From: Oscillospiraceae bacterium
Lineage (GTDB): Bacteria; Bacillota; Clostridia; Oscillospirales; Oscillospiraceae
Assembly: GCA_902778275.1 (NCBI GenBank)
Contig: CACYXE010000001.1
Span: 1 to 64,000, forward strand
Direction of reading: 5' to 3'
Length of the DNA stretch: 64,000 bases
Part shown: in pieces, positions 1-8,760 of the stretch
How positions within the stretch are numbered: position 1 is the stretch's first letter
How the letters are laid out: each line of letters starts with the position of its first letter
Made by a program: the position numbers and the translations under genes
The notes under the pieces: model-generated
Database searches by the model: none
The model's input: only the letters and a program-made list of their open reading frames with translations
Told to the model about the DNA's origin: nothing

Positions 1-92
1 GCGACACGGCCTTCGGTCTGATGGCTGCCATCAAGAAGGTCTTCGACCCGGACGGCATCCTCAACCCCGGCAAGGTCTGCCACGATATCTGA
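1..92 (+). CDS. FAD-linked oxidase (GlcD-type), C-terminal fragment
   Basis: Only the last 29 codons lie in the window, ending at a TGA at 90-92. The encoded tail carries the pattern IKKVFDPDGILNPGK, the conserved end of FAD-binding-4/GlcD-type oxidases (glycolate or D-lactate dehydrogenase subunits), where the NPGK turn closes the cap domain. The gene starts upstream of the window, so its substrate cannot be inferred. A perfect terminator hairpin follows 20 bp later. The family assignment rests on this short but characteristic motif. Confidence 0.75.
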   Translation, partial: DTAFGLMAAIKKVFDPDGILNPGKVCHDI

Positions 93-112
93 TATCCATA
101 AGGAAACACAGC

Positions 113-148
113 AAAGGACGCTGCGGGAATACCCGCAGCGTCCTTTTT
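113..148. terminator. Bidirectional intrinsic terminator
   Basis: A 12-bp perfect stem (116-127 with 132-143, loop AATA) is flanked by A's on the left and a run of five T's on the right. It can therefore end the oxidase transcript on the plus strand and the long leftward operon on the minus strand. Confidence 0.85.
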
Positions 149-156
149 GCGCTGTC

Positions 157-435
157 TTATCGGAGCGCCGTGTCCAACACCTTTTTGACCTCGGCCTTGA
201 TGTCCTCGTAGCTCATTCCGATGTGGGCCTCGAAGATCTTCTGATCACCCACATAAAAAGTCGGCGTGGCGTAATAGTCAAATTGATCTGCAAATTCCGG
301 CTGTCGGGATTCCTCCACCCGGGTGATCTTGATCTCCCGATAGGCGGGATTTGCCTCCATTAGCTCGTCCATGGCCTGATGGGCCTTGTGGCAGTAGCCG
401 CAATCGTCCAGATAGAACATGAGGATGTCTTTCAT
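157..435 (-). CDS. Small thioredoxin/glutaredoxin-fold protein, CxxC
   Basis: This 92-residue protein has an N-terminal beta strand followed by the redox motif CGYC (residues 13-16) and a later cis-Pro region 'ATPTFYVG'. That is the minimal thioredoxin fold seen in glutaredoxin-like proteins, which reduce disulfides or act as thiol carriers in the cytosol; there is no signal peptide. Its start overlaps the stop of the upstream MalY-type aminotransferase by 4 bp (ATGA), so the two are translationally coupled. A redox protein next to a cysteine/cystathionine C-S lyase suggests a link to sulfur or thiol metabolism, but this is inference. Confidence 0.8.
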   Translation of the reverse strand: MKDILMFYLDDCGYCHKAHQAMDELMEANPAYREIKITRVEESRQPEFADQFDYYATPTFYVGDQKIFEAHIGMSYEDIKAEVKKVLDTALR

Positions 436-1655
436 ATCTTGTGCTCCTTTCTGTATTTCTGAATGGAGTCGTACATGCGGTTCAGACCGGTCTCAATGAT
501 GGAACGGGGCATGGCCAGATTCAGCCGGATCCAGCCCTGGGCGTTGCCCACAAACAGGCTGTCGCCGCCCTCCAGCAGAACGCCCGCCTCATTGGCGAAG
601 AAGCCGGGCAGATCCTCCACACCGGGGAGGCAGCCACTCATATTCACCCATGCCAGATAGGTGGCCTCGGGCACAGAAAAGACGGCTTCCGGCAGCTTCT
701 CCTTCAGAAAGCTGTCCAGATAGGCGAAGTTCGCGTCCAGGTAGCTTTTCAGCTGCTCCAGCCAGTCGCCGCATTTTTCGTAAGCGGCCTTGTGGGCGTC
801 GATGGACAGGGGGTTGAGCATACCGGCGATCTTGTCCCGGCCGCGGAAGTGCCGCCGCTCATGGGGATCGCGGATGATGATATCGGAGAACATGAGTCCC
901 GCCATGTTGAAGGTCTTGCTGGCAGACATGCAGGTGACAAGCTTTTGGTAGTCCGGCAGCACCTTGCCGGTGGGGGTGTGCCGGATGCCCCGGCGCACCA
1001 GATCGCAGTGGATCTCATCGGAGATCAGCCACAGGTCATGCCGTACCGCCACATCGCAGATCTTCCGCAGCTCCTCCTCGGTCCAGACACGGCCGGAGGG
1101 GTTGTGGGGATTGCAGAGGATCATCAGCTTCACCTTGGGATCGGAGGCCTTTTCCTCCAGATCGTCAAAGTCCACCGTAAAGAAGCCGCTGTTCTGGTGC
1201 AGCTTGCTCTCCACCAGTTCGATATCGTTATACTCGCAGGCATGGAGGAAATAGCCGTAGGCGGGCGTCATGGTCAGGACTTTCTCATCCTTGCCGACCA
1301 GGTCCTCCACCAGCTGATACAGGGCGGGGATGATACCTGGGGAGAAGCACAGCTGCTCCTCGGGGAAATCCCAGCCGTAGCGGTCCCGGCACCAGCGGCT
1401 GAGCGCCTGATAATAGGCGCTGTCGTACATCATGGTGTAGCCGAAGATGCGGCGGTCCACCCGGTCCTTGATGGCCTGGCAGATCTCAGGCGGCGTGGCG
1501 AATTCCATGTCGGCCACCCACATGCGGACGAATTCCTCATCCTTGAAGGGGAAGACCTTTTCCGGCCCCGCGTGGAAGATATAGCCGCGGAACCCGTCGG
1601 TGTTCAGGGCATTGGTGCCTCTGCGGTCAATGATCTCGTCAAAATCGTAGGTCAT
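432..1655 (-). CDS. MalY/PatB-family PLP-dependent C-S lyase/aminotransferase
   Basis: This 407-residue fold-type I PLP enzyme has the family landmarks: 'NPHNPSGRVWT' (PLP-ring Asn region), 'ISDEIHCDL' (Asp that binds the pyridine N) and 'SASKTFNMAG' with the Schiff-base Lys. The N-terminal 'FDEIIDRRGTNALNTDG' is typical of the MalY/PatB branch, which cleaves cystathionine or cysteine to give thiols or sulfide, pyruvate and ammonia. Length matches the family (about 390-410). It lies 36 bp downstream of the SLH-transglutaminase gene and overlaps the thioredoxin-like gene. The exact substrate is unknown; some relatives also repress sugar operons. Confidence 0.9.
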   Translation of the reverse strand: MTYDFDEIIDRRGTNALNTDGFRGYIFHAGPEKVFPFKDEEFVRMWVADMEFATPPEICQAIKDRVDRRIFGYTMMYDSAYYQALSRWCRDRYGWDFPEEQLCFSPGIIPALYQLVEDLVGKDEKVLTMTPAYGYFLHACEYNDIELVESKLHQNSGFFTVDFDDLEEKASDPKVKLMILCNPHNPSGRVWTEEELRKICDVAVRHDLWLISDEIHCDLVRRGIRHTPTGKVLPDYQKLVTCMSASKTFNMAGLMFSDIIIRDPHERRHFRGRDKIAGMLNPLSIDAHKAAYEKCGDWLEQLKSYLDANFAYLDSFLKEKLPEAVFSVPEATYLAWVNMSGCLPGVEDLPGFFANEAGVLLEGGDSLFVGNAQGWIRLNLAMPRSIIETGLNRMYDSIQKYRKEHKI

Positions 1656-1691
1656 AGCGCAACTCCTTAATCAAATCGTTCTGTTTGTGGA

Positions 1692-3245
1692 TCAACCCAC
1701 TTTGTATCCGAACTGGCGGCGGGTACCCTCGCCCCGGTTGAAGAAGTTGGACCCTTCGCCCAGGTAGGCATAGGTGGATTCCGGATCAAAGATCCGCCAG
1801 CCGTCGTCCGCTTCGATCTCCACCCAGGCGTGGGGCGTCCGTTTGGTGTCCAGGACCTCACCGTCGGCGTCCCGTTTGGCCTGACCGGTGATGGTGCCGC
1901 TGTAGATCTGCGCGTCGAAGCCCAGGAAGCGGGCAAACTGGCCGAACACCGCGGCAAAGTTATAACAGTTGCCCTTCCCTGTGGAGAGCATGGTATAGGC
2001 TTCCTCCGCCTCCCATCCGGTCTCGCCGGATTCGTACAGGCTGCGATGCAGGTAGGAGAAATGTTCCACTGTGTAGTTATACAGCGCGCGCAGTTGGGTC
2101 ATATCCCGGTATTTGGGCTGGCCGACCACATCGCGCAGCGCCTGGGCCAGCAGCTCGTCACATTCGGGGATCCCGGTGGACACCTCGCCGGCGGCGTTGA
2201 ATGTGAGGAGACCGATCGTGTCATTCATGACAGGGGAACCCTCTTCACTGATGCAGTGCAGCCGCTGGCCGACGAAGAAAAAGCCCGGCTCTCGCAGGGG
2301 CAGAGCCTTGCTTGCGGTCCAGTGGGCGTCAGCGCCCTCGCCCTCGTGTTCGTGGACGATACTGGCTTCCGCGATATCACGGAAGTTTTCATCGGTAAAT
2401 GAGACGTCCAGGATGGTGCCCACCATATCGCGGGCGTTCCCGATAGCGTCCTCGCGCCCAAGCAGGCGGTTCATGAGCACGGCGGTCTCCGCCCGGCTGA
2501 TGCTGCCGTCTGGGTCGGCGGCTTGCCCGTCAAGATCGAGCCAGCCCTGTTCCACAGCGGTGCAGAAAGCAGAATAGTAGGACTCTCCGGCAGACAGGTC
2601 GGTGAAATCATAGCTGTGCGCCGACGCGGGATAGAGCGCGGCGAGCATCTCCAGCAGTTCCCCCCTGGTGATGGTCTCATCCGGATGGAAACGGCTGCCC
2701 TCCACGATACCCAGGGTCTTTAAGGTGGCCGCGGCGGCGCAGCAGGGATCGTCCGGGGACACATCGGTAAAGCTGCCGGTGCCCTGCAGCTCGGTATCCA
2801 TCAGGCGGTAGAGCATGACGGCGGCCTCCCGGCGGGTCAGGGGCTCAGAGGGATGGAAGAGGCTGCTGCTGTCGATATCCAGATAAGAGATATGCTTCTC
2901 CGTCTCCAGGGCCACGGCATAGACGGCGGCATAGCCGCAGTCCTCATACACGGAAAACTGCGGGCGCTGCTCCATGTTCCCCCGGCTGTCCCGCCAGCCC
3001 AGGAAGGTGTAGCCGTCCAGCGTGTCTCCCTCGGGGAGTGTGAGCTGCCCGCCCCGCTCCAGGCTCTGCTGCCGGGCCTCCCCGGAGGGGAGATACCAGG
3101 TGACGGTGACCGATGAATTATCACTGTTCGGACTGCCGGAGGAATGGCTCCGGACCAGAACAAAAACCAGTGCCGCGACCAACAGCAGCTCTGCCGCGAT
3201 ACGCAGCAGCTTTAATGTTTTACCAGAAAACTTCATCTTACTCAA
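1692..3245 (-). CDS. Membrane-anchored SLH-domain transglutaminase-like protein
   Basis: This 517-residue protein has an N-terminal membrane anchor (about 11-31), a short InlB/Flg_new-like beta segment (about 46-112, 'YTFLGWRDSRG') and three S-layer-homology-like segments (about 115-262, e.g. 'FHPSEPLTRREAAVMLYRLM'). The C-terminal transglutaminase-core domain (about 380-495) has an intact-looking triad: Cys427 (GKGNCYNF), His472 (TPHAWVEI) and Asp487 (IFDPES). SLH domains bind pyruvylated wall polymers; the core could cross-link, hydrolyse or bind peptides outside the cell. It overlaps the upstream lipoprotein gene by 8 bp and belongs to the acyltransferase operon, so a role at the cell surface is likely. 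The substrate is unknown. Confidence 0.85.
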   Translation of the reverse strand: MSKMKFSGKTLKLLRIAAELLLVAALVFVLVRSHSSGSPNSDNSSVTVTWYLPSGEARQQSLERGGQLTLPEGDTLDGYTFLGWRDSRGNMEQRPQFSVYEDCGYAAVYAVALETEKHISYLDIDSSSLFHPSEPLTRREAAVMLYRLMDTELQGTGSFTDVSPDDPCCAAAATLKTLGIVEGSRFHPDETITRGELLEMLAALYPASAHSYDFTDLSAGESYYSAFCTAVEQGWLDLDGQAADPDGSISRAETAVLMNRLLGREDAIGNARDMVGTILDVSFTDENFRDIAEASIVHEHEGEGADAHWTASKALPLREPGFFFVGQRLHCISEEGSPVMNDTIGLLTFNAAGEVSTGIPECDELLAQALRDVVGQPKYRDMTQLRALYNYTVEHFSYLHRSLYESGETGWEAEEAYTMLSTGKGNCYNFAAVFGQFARFLGFDAQIYSGTITGQAKRDADGEVLDTKRTPHAWVEIEADDGWRIFDPESTYAYLGEGSNFFNRGEGTRRQFGYKVG

Positions 3246-3648
3246 CGTCTTTTACGATCTCCGAATCGTTCTCCTTATAAGTGTAAACCGTAAAGCCGTC
3301 ATAATACAGCTCTCCATCCTCACCGGGGCCGAGGCAGCTGGAAGCATAGCTGCTGCCGCTGGGCTCGCCGATGGCGGCGTACAGATCCTCCACTCCCTTT
3401 TCAATGCAGGCGGCCGCAGCCGCTTTCAAGGCTTCATCCGCCTGGGCGGCGGGTTCGGTTTCAGGCTCACTGTCCTGGGTCGGGGCTTCCGCCTTCTGAA
3501 GACCGGCGTCGGGCAGCGTAGCGCTCATGGCCGGGGCCTGGGTGGGCGCCGCGGTGGGCGCGGGGGCACTGCCGCCGCCGCAGGCGCAAAGCCCGGCTGC
3601 CAGAGCCAGAACCAACAGAGAGATACAGATCCTTGTTACAGCTTTCAT
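3238..3648 (-). CDS. Small secreted lipoprotein of unknown function
   Basis: This 136-residue protein has a lipoprotein signal peptide: basic start, hydrophobic core, then a lipobox ending L-C-A-C at about 20-23. A Pro/Ala/Thr linker (APAPTAAPTQAPA) follows. The C-terminal half is a small acidic domain ('GVEDLYAAIGEPSGSSYASSCLGPGEDGELYYDGFTV' region) with one Cys. No enzymatic motif was recognised. It overlaps the downstream SLH-transglutaminase gene by 8 bp and follows the DHHW gene by 16 bp, so it probably works on the outer face of the membrane with them. Confidence 0.75.
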   Translation of the reverse strand: MKAVTRICISLLVLALAAGLCACGGGSAPAPTAAPTQAPAMSATLPDAGLQKAEAPTQDSEPETEPAAQADEALKAAAAACIEKGVEDLYAAIGEPSGSSYASSCLGPGEDGELYYDGFTVYTYKENDSEIVKDVE

Positions 3649-3664
3649 CGATTCGTTCCTTCTT

Positions 3665-4732
3665 TCAATCAGTGGGGAATATGACGCAGTCTGCCGCCAG
3701 CTGGGGCAGATTGCGTTCTACGATCTCGATCAGGACCACGTCGTAATCCTGCAGATCGAAGCGGGTGAAATCATAGGCGGCGGAGCGGGAGAACAGGGCG
3801 TGCCCAAAGCTGTCCGCCAGATAGGGATAGAGGGCGATGCCGAAGGAGTCCCGCCAGCACAGGAGACTGCCGTTGGCGCCGGAGCGGCCGGACTCAATGG
3901 TGATGGCTTCGCCGCCCTTGGGGTCGGAGCGGGTCGTGTAGTTGAGCTCGCCGGCATAGTCGATCTGCGTTTCCGGATCCTCTGCCGCGGGGTAGAGCAT
4001 CTCATACAGATCGCCCGGGTGCGTCCCGTTTTCCGCAAAGGGGCCCGCCGCATACCCGCCGCTGCGGTCCATGGCGGCAAGCAGCCGGTCAGCGGCCATG
4101 GCTGCGCCCTGCGCGGTCCAGTGGGAGTCGGTCTCGTAATAGCGCACAGGCTCACCCTCGTACAGGGAGAACAGATCCACGTAGTGGATCCCCGCCTCCT
4201 GCAGCCGGGGCTCAAGCAGACGGATGTTGGACTGCTCATGGGCGGCCGTGTAGCGGGAGGCCATATATTCCGGGTAGAGGCTGTTTTTGTTGGGCGCGAC
4301 GGTGAACAGGAATTGCTTGCTCTGGGATTCCACATAGCGCTGGGCCGCAGAGAGGTTTTCCACGATCCGGTCCAACTCCTCTGCACGCAGGTGCTGCCCG
4401 GCATAGTCGTCCAGAGTGGCGGTATAGAACAGCCAGTCGTTCTCCCCCAGGAGGATTTGATCCTCGGCGGAACTGTGGAAAAGCGCCGTGTGGAGCTTGG
4501 CCCAGGCGGTGACAAACTGCTGCCGCAGGGCAAAGCGGTCGGCGATATAGTCCGCCGTGTCGTTGAGGACCTGTGGGTTGAAGCGGCCGTCCCGGTCATG
4601 GAGCCGGGGGGCGGCGCTGAGGATCTCATTGGCGGCGGCGCCGCTCTCGCCCAGGATCAGCATCCCCGCGCTGGGGAGAATGCACAGGACGAGAAACAGC
4701 ACGATGGTCAGATAAGAAATCGTTTTCTTCAT
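3665..4732 (-). CDS. DHHW/AlgX-like SGNH-fold protein, O-acetylation partner
   Basis: This 355-residue protein has an N-terminal signal anchor (about 5-25) and a DHHW-family (AlgX/AlgJ-like) extracellular domain. Visible landmarks are 'ENDWLFY', 'YYETDSHWTAQGA' (the DxHW catalytic-type motif) and 'LLCWRDSFGIAL' (Ser block). DHHW proteins sit outside the membrane and transfer acetyl groups delivered by an MBOAT partner to exported polysaccharides. The MBOAT gene lies 4 bp upstream on the same strand, which strongly supports that pairing. Length is normal for the family. The acceptor polymer cannot be told from sequence. Confidence 0.88.
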   Translation of the reverse strand: MKKTISYLTIVLFLVLCILPSAGMLILGESGAAANEILSAAPRLHDRDGRFNPQVLNDTADYIADRFALRQQFVTAWAKLHTALFHSSAEDQILLGENDWLFYTATLDDYAGQHLRAEELDRIVENLSAAQRYVESQSKQFLFTVAPNKNSLYPEYMASRYTAAHEQSNIRLLEPRLQEAGIHYVDLFSLYEGEPVRYYETDSHWTAQGAAMAADRLLAAMDRSGGYAAGPFAENGTHPGDLYEMLYPAAEDPETQIDYAGELNYTTRSDPKGGEAITIESGRSGANGSLLCWRDSFGIALYPYLADSFGHALFSRSAAYDFTRFDLQDYDVVLIEIVERNLPQLAADCVIFPTD

Positions 4733-4736
4733 ATGC

Positions 4737-6173
4737 TTAAAACTGAAAATAGATAAAGGGGTGGAAGCCGCCCTTGGCCAGGCTGAATATCGACAGCAGC
4801 AAAAGCAGCAGGGACAGGAGAGAGGCGGCGGTCAGCAGAGCGGGGGAAGCCTCGACCCCATCGGGCCGCAGGCGCGCACACAGCCGGGGCACCCCATTTC
4901 CCGCGAGCAGTATCGCCAGGACCAGGACAAAGACGGAAGCCGGGGTCAGCAGCCTTGCCAGCAGCAGGGAACCGGCGGCGGTGGCGCTGCCGCCAAACAG
5001 CGCGGCAAAGAGGCACCAGGCGTCAAGCAGATTGTCCGCCCGGAAGATCGCAAACAGCAGCGCCACGGCCAGCAGGGTATAAACCCTGCAGAGCAGACGC
5101 CCTGCGGCGCTGCGGCGGAGCTTCTCCACCGGGATCAGCCCGCTGTCCTCCAGACTGGCCAGAAGTCCGTGGCCCAGGCCCCAGAGCACAAAGGTCCAGT
5201 TGGCGCCGTGCCAGATGCCGGTGCAGAAGAAAACCAGGAGCTTGTTGAGCGCGGTGCGAAGCCTGCCTTTGCGGTTGCCGCCCAGGGGGATGTACAAGTA
5301 TTCCCGGAACCAGGAGGACAGGGAGATGTGCCAGCGGCGCCAGAAGTCCCGGATAGAGGATGCGCCATAGGGAAAAAGGAAATTTTCCCGGAAGCGAAAG
5401 CCGAACATCCGGCCAAGGCCTATGGCCATATCGCTGTAGCCGCTGAAATCGTAATAGATCTGCAGGGTGTAGCACAGTACACCCAGCCACATCAGACGGA
5501 TATCGGGCGTGCCGTAGACGCCGTGCAGGCAGTCGGAAAACACGATGTCCGCCAGATAGCCCACACTGTCGGCGATCAGGACCTTTTTGGCCAGGCCCCG
5601 CACGAAGCGGCGGATACCGGCGGCGGTCTCCTCCGGCGTACAGGTCCGGTCGTCGATCTGCCCGGAGATGTCGTGGTATTTGACGATGGGCCCGGCGATC
5701 AACTGGGGAAAAAAGGCCAGATACAGCAGCAGCTTGAGAAAGTCCCGGGTGCCGTTTTCCGGGTCACGATAGGTGTCGATCACATAGGACATGCCCTGAA
5801 AGGTAAAAAACGAAATACCGATGGGCAGCAGGATCCCAGGCAGAGGAAGCTTCGTTCCCAGAAGGAGATTGAGATTCGAAAGCAGGAAGTCGGAATATTT
5901 GAACACGGCCAGGATTCCCAGATTGAGGATGACGGCCAGTGTCAGGATCAGTCTGCGCTGCTCCCGCCGGGTCTGCAGCAGGAGCCCCGACAGATAGTTG
6001 ATGCACACAGACAGCAGAAACAGCGGCACATAGCGCAGCTGCCCGAAGGCGTAGAAGAGCAGGCTGGCAAAGGCCAGCAGGGCGTTTTGCACACGCAGGT
6101 TCCGGCACAGTCTGTACAGGAGAAAAACCGCCGGCAGGAATACAAAGAGAAAAATCGGGGAACTGAAAACCAC
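4737..6173 (-). CDS. MBOAT-family membrane O-acyltransferase (AlgI/PatA-like)
   Basis: The product is a 478-residue polytopic membrane protein starting 'VVFSSPIFLFVFLP', the standard MBOAT beginning. The start is GTG at 6173, preceded by AAGGAGAGA at good spacing. The open frame continues upstream to 6494, but that stretch contains the promoter and is not coding. Family features include 'RDFWRRWHISLSSWFREYLYIPLGGNRKG' in sequence and the conserved His of 'GIWHGANWTF'. MBOAT proteins take acyl groups (usually acetyl-CoA) across the membrane and pass them to an extracellular DHHW/SGNH enzyme, here the adjacent gene. First gene of the leftward operon. Confidence 0.93.
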   Translation of the reverse strand: MVFSSPIFLFVFLPAVFLLYRLCRNLRVQNALLAFASLLFYAFGQLRYVPLFLLSVCINYLSGLLLQTRREQRRLILTLAVILNLGILAVFKYSDFLLSNLNLLLGTKLPLPGILLPIGISFFTFQGMSYVIDTYRDPENGTRDFLKLLLYLAFFPQLIAGPIVKYHDISGQIDDRTCTPEETAAGIRRFVRGLAKKVLIADSVGYLADIVFSDCLHGVYGTPDIRLMWLGVLCYTLQIYYDFSGYSDMAIGLGRMFGFRFRENFLFPYGASSIRDFWRRWHISLSSWFREYLYIPLGGNRKGRLRTALNKLLVFFCTGIWHGANWTFVLWGLGHGLLASLEDSGLIPVEKLRRSAAGRLLCRVYTLLAVALLFAIFRADNLLDAWCLFAALFGGSATAAGSLLLARLLTPASVFVLVLAILLAGNGVPRLCARLRPDGVEASPALLTAASLLSLLLLLLSIFSLAKGGFHPFIYFQF

Positions 6174-6214
6174 TTGCTTATCTCTCCTTGTCAGATGACG
6201 TAACAATTCATCAT

Positions 6215-6243
6215 ATTGTATCACAGGATCGGTCGGATGACAA
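6215..6243 (-). promoter_or_regulatory. Sigma-A promoter for the MBOAT operon
   Basis: On the minus strand TTGTCA (6243-6238), a 17-bp spacer and TACAAT (6220-6215) give a near-consensus promoter. Its start point would be about 6208, about 35 nt before the GTG start of the acyltransferase gene. Confidence 0.75.
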
Positions 6244-6244
6244 T

Positions 6245-6285
6245 AAAAAAGCGCAGCCATTCGACAGAATGACTGCCCGCTTTCC
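6245..6285 (-). terminator. Terminator-like hairpin upstream of the MBOAT promoter
   Basis: On the minus strand an AAAGCG..CGCTTT outer stem and a CAGTCATTC/GAATGGCTG inner stem (loop TGTC, two unpaired G's) are followed by six U's. It ends just before the -35 box at 6243. No leftward gene is visible upstream, so its purpose is unclear: it may block antisense transcription or end a small RNA. Confidence 0.6.
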
Positions 6286-6438
6286 CGTTTCGCCCGTCCG
6301 CCGGGGCTGTTCCGAAAGGGAGATGTGGTAAGGAGTGAAGACGGAGAAGAAGGCTGCAGGGAACGGGAAGCCCTGATCGACCGGGAATGAGGATAAGATA
6401 CCACCGAGCCCCGGAAAGAATAATGCCGAATCGCAAGC

Positions 6439-6471
6439 AAAAGCTCCGGGTATGTGACGCCCGGAGCTTTT
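6439..6471. terminator. Symmetric hairpin in the divergent intergenic region
   Basis: A 12-bp perfect stem (6439-6450 with 6460-6471, 9-nt loop) starts with AAAA and ends with TTTT, so it is terminator-like on either strand. Between it and the hairpin at 6245-6285 lies about 150 bp (6286-6438) in which no convincing coding frame was found. Confidence 0.55.
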
Positions 6472-6488
6472 ACCGGATGGGAACTTTG

Positions 6489-6517
6489 TTGCATTTCGAG
6501 AGAAGCTATGCTATAGT
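6489..6517 (+). promoter_or_regulatory. Promoter of the exopolysaccharide genes
   Basis: TTGCAT (6489-6494), a 17-bp spacer and TATAGT (6512-6517). The predicted start near 6524 leaves only about 8 nt before the ATG at 6532, which argues that the sugar transferase starts at a later in-frame ATG. Confidence 0.65.
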
Positions 6518-6579
6518 ATCATAGAAAGATCATGGGGTATTGTGCCCTTTTTTGTACAGCTGGTACGAGGATGAGCGGA

Positions 6580-7956
6580 ATGAGAGATAATCGGAAAAAA
6601 GTTGTTTTGTCTGTGATCAACATGATCAACGTCGTGTTGGTCACGATCCCCTTTGTCTATTGCTGGTATCGCTTCTTCGCTCCGGCAATGATCCACCCCT
6701 ATTACCGCCGCGGCAACTGGGCCGTGATCCTGGTTTTCGTGGTGCTGTATGTCCTGTTCGGACGTGTCTATGACGGCTTTTCCATTTCAACAAAACGCAT
6801 CACGGAATCGGTCTACAGCCAGTGCATGGCGATCCTGTTTACGGACGCGGTCATGTATATCGTGATCTTCCTGCTGGCCCAGTACCTGCCGGCGCCGGTG
6901 CCCATGCTGGTGAATTTTATGGCGCAGACGGTCCTGACAGGCGTCGGGACGATCCTGGGCCACAAGTGGTATTTTTCGACATTTCAACCTTATCGATCCA
7001 TTGTCGTGTATGATACACGCCTGGGAATGGAGAAGATGATCGAAAAGTACAGGATGCAGAAGGAATTCCGGATCTGCAAGATCGTCAGCATCAATGAGTG
7101 CCTGGAAGATCTGGATATGCTGAAGGAGATGGACACCGTCTTCATGAGCGGCGTACATAGTCATGAGCGCAACATCGTTTTGAAGTACTGCGTTGAACAG
7201 GGGATCGATATGTATGTGATTCCGCGGGTTGGCGATCTGCTCATGAGCGGGGCCAAACGCATGCATCTGTTTTATCTGCCGATCCTGAAAGTCGGGCGCT
7301 ATGACCCGTCTCCGTATTATGTATGCTTTAAACGCGTCATGGACATTGTGCTGTCTTTTCTTGCGCTGGTCATTTTGTCGCCGCTGTTTTTGATCCTGTC
7401 TATTGCCATCAAAGCCTATGACGGGGGCCCCGTGTTCTATAAGCAGCGCCGCCTGACCAAGGACGGCAGGGAATTTGATATCATTAAATTCCGCAGCATG
7501 CGCGTAGATGCGGAAAGCGACGGCGTTGCCCGGCTTTCCACCGGGGATCAGGATGACAGGATTACACCTGTGGGCCGGTTCCTGCGCAAGCTGCGCCTGG
7601 ATGAACTGCCCCAGCTGTTTTGCATCCTGGCGGGTGATATGAGCATCTGTGGTCCCCGCCCGGAGCGCCCGGAGCTGGCAGCACAGATCGAGAAAACCCT
7701 GCCGGAGTTCCGGCTGCGCCTGCAGACCAAGGCTGGCCTTACGGGTTATGCCCAGGTCTACGGCAAATATAACACTTCTCCCTATGACAAACTGCAGATG
7801 GATCTGATGTATATCGCCAACCCCAGCTTCCTGGAGGATATACGCATCATTTTCGCCACGGTGAAGATCCTGTTCCAGCCGGAGAGCACGGAGGGCGTTC
7901 TCAAGGAGGAAGCGGAGGCTTCCGGCAAGCAGGAAACGGTTGGCCTTGAAAACTGA
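6580..7956 (+). CDS. Polyprenyl glycosylphosphotransferase (priming sugar transferase)
   Basis: This membrane enzyme transfers a sugar-1-phosphate from a nucleotide sugar to undecaprenyl phosphate, the first step of exopolysaccharide repeat assembly. The N-terminal half has about four membrane segments and a Rossmann-like region. The C-terminal bacterial sugar transferase domain (from about residue 245) shows 'KRVMDIVLSFLALVILSPLF', 'DIIKFRSMR', 'RLDELPQLF' and 'DMSICGPRPERPE'. The start chosen is ATG 6580 (GAGG 9 nt upstream); 6571 and 6532 are in-frame alternatives, the last being too close to the predicted transcription start. It heads the run GT2-rmlA-rmlB. Sugar specificity is not determinable. 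Confidence 0.92.
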   Translation: MRDNRKKVVLSVINMINVVLVTIPFVYCWYRFFAPAMIHPYYRRGNWAVILVFVVLYVLFGRVYDGFSISTKRITESVYSQCMAILFTDAVMYIVIFLLAQYLPAPVPMLVNFMAQTVLTGVGTILGHKWYFSTFQPYRSIVVYDTRLGMEKMIEKYRMQKEFRICKIVSINECLEDLDMLKEMDTVFMSGVHSHERNIVLKYCVEQGIDMYVIPRVGDLLMSGAKRMHLFYLPILKVGRYDPSPYYVCFKRVMDIVLSFLALVILSPLFLILSIAIKAYDGGPVFYKQRRLTKDGREFDIIKFRSMRVDAESDGVARLSTGDQDDRITPVGRFLRKLRLDELPQLFCILAGDMSICGPRPERPELAAQIEKTLPEFRLRLQTKAGLTGYAQVYGKYNTSPYDKLQMDLMYIANPSFLEDIRIIFATVKILFQPESTEGVLKEEAEASGKQETVGLEN

Positions 7957-7982
7957 TCAACACGAAATGTGAAAGGGAAGCC

Positions 7983-8744
7983 ATGGAGAAGCCATTGATT
8001 TCGGTGGTCATGCCGGCATATAACTGCGAGAAGACCATAGGCCAGGCGGTGGACAGTGTGATCGCGCAAACCTGTCCCAACTGGGAGCTGCTCATTCTGG
8101 ACGACCGCTCCACAGACGGAACGGCGCAGCTGATCGAGGCGCTGCAGGGGAAGGATGAAAGGATCCGCGCATTTCACAATGAGCAAAACCAGGGGGTGGG
8201 CAATACCCGGAACCGGGGTGTAGAGCTGGCAAAAGGGGACTGGATCGCGTTTTTGGACAGCGACGATATGTGGATGCCGGAAAAGCTGGAGAAACAACTG
8301 GCGCTGCTGGACCAAAATGAGAATGCGCAGCTGCTTTTTACGGGCTCCGGCTTCATGAATGAGAGCGGGGAAGCCTTGGCCTACGTGCTTCACGTGCCCC
8401 CGCGGATCGACCGGAAGCGGCTGCTGCGGCAGAACCTGGTGTCCTGTTCCTCGGTACTGGTGAAAAAGGAGCAGATGCTGCAGCATCCCTTCCCGGCGCA
8501 AAGCGATATGCACGAGGATTTCGCCGTCTGGCTGCAGATCCTCCGGGAGGAGGAATATGCCTGCGGCGTGGACGAGCCGCTGCTGATCTACCGGCTTTCG
8601 GCCTCTTCCAAATCCGGCAACAAACTGAAGGCGGCCCGAATGAACTGGAACACCTACCGGCGTTCCGGCCTGGGCTTGTTCAGTAGCCTGTACTATATGG
8701 GCTGCTATGCGGTCAACGGAATTCGAAAATACAGACAACTCTGA
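7983..8744 (+). CDS. Family 2 glycosyltransferase
   Basis: This 253-residue GT-A fold enzyme shows '[21 protein letters not shown]' at the start in sequence, 'LDDRSTDGT' (nucleotide binding) and the metal-binding 'FLDSDDMW' near residue 95. It would add one sugar from a nucleotide donor to the lipid-linked repeat unit on the inner face of the membrane. AGGGAAG precedes the ATG. It sits 26 bp after the priming transferase and just before rmlA. Donor and acceptor are unknown. Confidence 0.9.
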   Translation: MEKPLISVVMPAYNCEKTIGQAVDSVIAQTCPNWELLILDDRSTDGTAQLIEALQGKDERIRAFHNEQNQGVGNTRNRGVELAKGDWIAFLDSDDMWMPEKLEKQLALLDQNENAQLLFTGSGFMNESGEALAYVLHVPPRIDRKRLLRQNLVSCSSVLVKKEQMLQHPFPAQSDMHEDFAVWLQILREEEYACGVDEPLLIYRLSASSKSGNKLKAARMNWNTYRRSGLGLFSSLYYMGCYAVNGIRKYRQL

Positions 8745-8760
8745 AACGGAGGTCTCTGCC

